DNA of 64,000 nt from Pseudobdellovibrionaceae bacterium (GTDB taxonomy: Bacteria > Bdellovibrionota > Bdellovibrionia > Bdellovibrionales > Bdellovibrionaceae). This document shows, piece after piece, positions 61,511 through 64,000 of the stretch. Both the position numbers and the translations under genes were made by a program. The stretch is from positions 1 to 64,000 of the forward strand of contig CANFQX010000013.1 in assembly GCA_947449255.1 (NCBI GenBank), given 5' to 3'. The notes below the pieces were generated by a model that was not told where the DNA came from, ran no database searches, and saw nothing but the letters and a program-made list of their open reading frames with translations. The first letter of the stretch is position 1, and every line of letters starts with the position of its first letter.

Positions 61511-63703
61511 CTATTTCTTCAAATTGACGGCTGGATCGCCGAGTTTTTTCTCAGTAAAGGATTGGTCTATAAAACTTTGAATAGATAGGCCAGGCATGTT
61601 CAGCTGAGTTTTAAGCCCCATACTCTCAATATCAATGGTAAGATCAAGGAAGCCCTCTTGAAAGGCCATCCCTAAGGCCGTAGGGTAGCCAAACTCAAGC
61701 AACGAGCGAGCCTTGTTCAGTTTATTATTTTCGTAGGTGGGATCTATAATATTTATAAAAGCTGAGCATTGAGAGCTGCCAAGTTGAGTTATGTCCATGC
61801 GGCCATTAAGGATGTGGCTGTTCATTGAAAATGCAACTCCCGCCCTGGCAGAAAAAGGCAATTTTTCAGACCGAGAATTTTTTAAATACTTGTTTGGGAG
61901 AAGTTCTTTAAGATCCAGCTTACTGAGTCGGCCCAAAAACCCGAGGCGTTGATTTTTGGGATTTAGATCCATATAAAATTCTCCGCTGGCACTGCCTGAG
62001 CCTAGATCCAAGGAAAATTGATGAAAGGATAAAAGATTTTGGGAAATCTCCAAGACCCCCTGGAAAGGTCCAACTTGATGGGAGCCGAATATTAAGCTCT
62101 TGATGTTGAGTGCATCGTTGCTTCGCACCAGAGGATCTAGGCGTTGATAATCGGCCCTTTCAAAAGGGTTTGGTTTTACAATCTCTTTGAAGGTCCAATT
62201 GGGCTTTCCTTGTTGATTTTGATTATAGTAAATTTTTTCGGATAGAGGTATTTGGCCGTTTATTCCTAAAGCCCTCATATTTTTATTTTCAAAATTTACA
62301 TTTTTAAGTTCAAGGATGGTTTCTAAGGAAATTTCTTTTTGGGTTGGATCGGAGCCTGATAATACCGAAAGATGCAGGGGCACTTTCAATATTCCGTAAA
62401 TGTTTTGATCAATGAACTGACTTAGAAAGTAACGCGGAAAATTGGCCTCGATAGCCCCATCAAATTGCAGTTGTTTTTTTTGCAATTCAGAACGACCAGC
62501 CAACATCAATAATTTTTTGGGGAAGGTTACTATCGAAAAATTCCCTTTGGTATCAACCCATTGACCTTTAATGCGCAAATTCGTGCTCTCTTTTTTATTT
62601 TTAAAGGGCCCGGCATTTATAGATATTCCGGTTTCCCAGGTCCAAGGTAGATCAAAACGTGCCAATGTGGCCAGGGCAGGTTTCAATTGACCATGGCTTT
62701 CAAAATCAAATCCTGAACCTTGTTCAGGGATGAATTGAAAGGCTTTCAATCCCCGGCCTTTTATCTTTTCTGTTTTGATCTCGAAATTCCAAATGAAATT
62801 TTTTATATAGAGTGGGAAAGGCTGGGCTCTGGAGAGATTTTGCGAAATGGTTGGACTATGCAATTGAATTTCTGATTCAACCCGCCATTGGGTGCTGCCA
62901 ACCTTCAGATCAAAATCTCTTTGAAGATTTAAGGCATTGGACCTTCCATGAATAGCAAGAGGTTTCAGATGAAATTCCCAATCTCCCAATGCAGTCTTTT
63001 TCATAGAGCCACTTAATTGGATATTTAATTCAGCCAGATCAAAGTGTATGTTTTTCTGTCCAGCGGTTTGTATAAGTTCAATTGGACTGTGGCTTTGAAT
63101 TCCGAGTATGGCATTTAGAGAATTTAACTTCAGATCGACTTCAGTTTGCATATTTATTTTTTTAATACTTATTTTTTGACTTTCAATTGTGGTGCCAGGT
63201 AATTTTTTTTTCCGGATGGCAATATCGGCTGACAAATCGGTGATTTTCAATTTATGGATTTTGATAAAATTCGGTGGATTTGATAAAAAATTCTGAAAAG
63301 CTAATAATGATTGATAATTCTTTTGATCATCTTTTTCTTCAAATTCTTCGGGATCTTCGTAAGTCTCCAGATCAGCTTTGATTTTTGGATTGTCTAATAA
63401 TATTTCATGAATTTCAACGGCTCGATCATTCCACTCTAGTTGTCCTAGAACTTGAAGACGGTGAATTGACAATTCTATGTTGCTCTTTTTTATTTCGAGA
63501 TCATCAATAAAAAAGCCGTCTTTGCCAATAAAGCCTGCGTGTTTGTATTTAATGTCAGTTTGAAAATTATCTTTTGCTAGGGACTGTGCTTTTTTAAGTG
63601 CATAGTCCGGACCTTTTAAATAGATGAAAATTCCTAGGCCGATGGTCAGGCAAAGGATGACTAGTATAATTGTGCTAGTGATGAGGGCAAATTTTTTAAC
63701 CAA
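61511..63703 (-). CDS. AsmA-like inner-membrane-anchored protein
   Basis: A 730-residue protein with one N-terminal membrane helix (KFALITSTIILVILCLTIGLGIFIYL) and a long periplasmic beta-rich part. The segment ALKKAQSLAKDNFQTDIKYKHAGF followed by GFFIDDLEIKKSNIELSIHRLQVLGQLEW is typical of AsmA-family lipid-transport or assembly proteins, as is the C-terminal GSGSASGEFYMDLNPKNQRLGFLGRLSKLDLKELLP. The start is TTG, with AAGGGAG 8 bases upstream. It precedes the lipoprotein and TPR genes and probably forms an envelope operon. AsmA-type membership is a fold-level guess. Confidence 0.75.
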   Translation of the reverse strand: MVKKFALITSTIILVILCLTIGLGIFIYLKGPDYALKKAQSLAKDNFQTDIKYKHAGFIGKDGFFIDDLEIKKSNIELSIHRLQVLGQLEWNDRAVEIHEILLDNPKIKADLETYEDPEEFEEKDDQKNYQSLLAFQNFLSNPPNFIKIHKLKITDLSADIAIRKKKLPGTTIESQKISIKKINMQTEVDLKLNSLNAILGIQSHSPIELIQTAGQKNIHFDLAELNIQLSGSMKKTALGDWEFHLKPLAIHGRSNALNLQRDFDLKVGSTQWRVESEIQLHSPTISQNLSRAQPFPLYIKNFIWNFEIKTEKIKGRGLKAFQFIPEQGSGFDFESHGQLKPALATLARFDLPWTWETGISINAGPFKNKKESTNLRIKGQWVDTKGNFSIVTFPKKLLMLAGRSELQKKQLQFDGAIEANFPRYFLSQFIDQNIYGILKVPLHLSVLSGSDPTQKEISLETILELKNVNFENKNMRALGINGQIPLSEKIYYNQNQQGKPNWTFKEIVKPNPFERADYQRLDPLVRSNDALNIKSLIFGSHQVGPFQGVLEISQNLLSFHQFSLDLGSGSASGEFYMDLNPKNQRLGFLGRLSKLDLKELLPNKYLKNSRSEKLPFSARAGVAFSMNSHILNGRMDITQLGSSQCSAFINIIDPTYENNKLNKARSLLEFGYPTALGMAFQEGFLDLTIDIESMGLKTQLNMPGLSIQSFIDQSFTEKKLGDPAVNLKK

Positions 63704-63801
63704 ACCAAGTGCTCCCTTACTAAAGAAGGGTAAGCCCCTGGTTTCTTTGAATCAATAGGTTATTTAAAAGTCAGAATTTCGGTTGTTGAGCATTTAAAAA
63801 G

Positions 63802-63996
63802 TTATTGGGTTTTCTTTTCATGATCTAGTTCCTTTTCAACAGGAGTCTCAAAATAATCTGGCATTACAAAATCAGTCATAAATGGATATTTGTATGATTT
63901 GTAGGCATTTAGTTTTGGCCGTCCGGCTTTTGCATAGGCATCATCCCAAAGGTTGGCCAATAAAGTTGCACCACGGGCAAGGTCAGTCAGAATCAT
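63802..63996 (-). CDS. Gene cut by the window edge (C-terminal part)
   Basis: The minus-strand frame enters from the right end and ends at 63802. The visible residues (LARGATLLANLWDDAYAKAGRPKLNAYKSYKYPF...) resemble the end of a larger exported hydrolase of the S1/P1 nuclease or zinc phospholipase type, a weak impression. The first visible ATG is probably internal, so the protein likely starts outside the window. Confidence 0.5.
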   Translation of the reverse strand: MILTDLARGATLLANLWDDAYAKAGRPKLNAYKSYKYPFMTDFVMPDYFETPVEKELDHEKKTQ

Positions 63997-64000
63997 TTTA

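Overview
The window looks like chromosomal DNA of a predatory Bdellovibrio-like bacterium (Bdellovibrionota). It is AT-rich. It carries a core set typical of that lineage: tig, clpP-clpX-lon, ftsE-ftsX plus an EnvC-like factor and ctpA, a paired set of ArsA/Get3-like ATPases, an OmpR-type winged helix fused to TPRs, and a thiobacillus-type glutamate-cysteine ligase. The strongest marker is a PBP4-like DacB whose stop overlaps the start of a secreted ankyrin-repeat protein. That arrangement matches the Bdellovibrio Bd3459/Bd3460 prey-rounding enzyme and self-protection pair, recalled from the literature. The assignment is inferred from gene content only; no 16S rRNA is present.

Layout. 1-480: an 8-bp tandem array and short imperfect repeats, no convincing gene. 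481-3276: two secreted glycine-rich proteins. 3384-4588: two-gene module 1, a minimal nucleotidyltransferase plus a partner with a C-terminal winged-helix-like end. 4644-7885: MurNAc salvage (NamZ, AmgK, MurU). 8011-10725: a PocR-like/AAA+ sigma-54 activator and a shortened companion without a P-loop. 10882-18270: mrcA-uvrA-msbA on the minus strand, with a hairpin covering the mrcA ribosome-binding site. 18351-19805: a secreted coiled-coil protein. 20553-24621: the ftsE-ftsX-envC-ctpA operon behind an array of four alternating 9-mers. 25368-35753: tig, two ArsA-like ATPases with a TPR lipoprotein, gshA, pepA, clpP, clpX. 36074-38590: lon. 38909-40593: a TPR/winged-helix regulator and a secreted protein.

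40614-42731 is the main accessory island. An intact tRNA-Val(UAC) is followed, 1.9 kb downstream, by a 153-bp near-identical copy of most of that tRNA plus its terminator and flank (10 differences by eye). The second tRNA has lost its acceptor stem. Between the copies lie a short GNAT protein and module 2, a divergent relative of module 1. 42932-56860 holds mostly single genes: a small Cys/His protein, an SDR-like protein, Ogt, a possible clan-CD-like protease, an AceE-like E1, PcnB-like polymerase, an esterase, a DEAD-box helicase and dacB-ankyrin. 57158-64000: a mono-haem lipoprotein, then a minus-strand cluster with a TolB-like/TPR protein, a small lipoprotein and an AsmA-like protein.

The best candidate for something undescribed is the paired nucleotidyltransferase/winged-helix module. 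It occurs twice with strongly diverged proteins, the same gene order, overlapping reading frames and a perfect palindrome on the likely -10 region, and one copy sits between tRNA repeats. A toxin-antitoxin or phage-defence role is an inference. The cell-wall theme is also strong: NamZ/AmgK/MurU, PBP1A, FtsEX-EnvC, CtpA and DacB-ankyrin all deal with peptidoglycan, which fits a bacterium that remodels both its own and prey walls.
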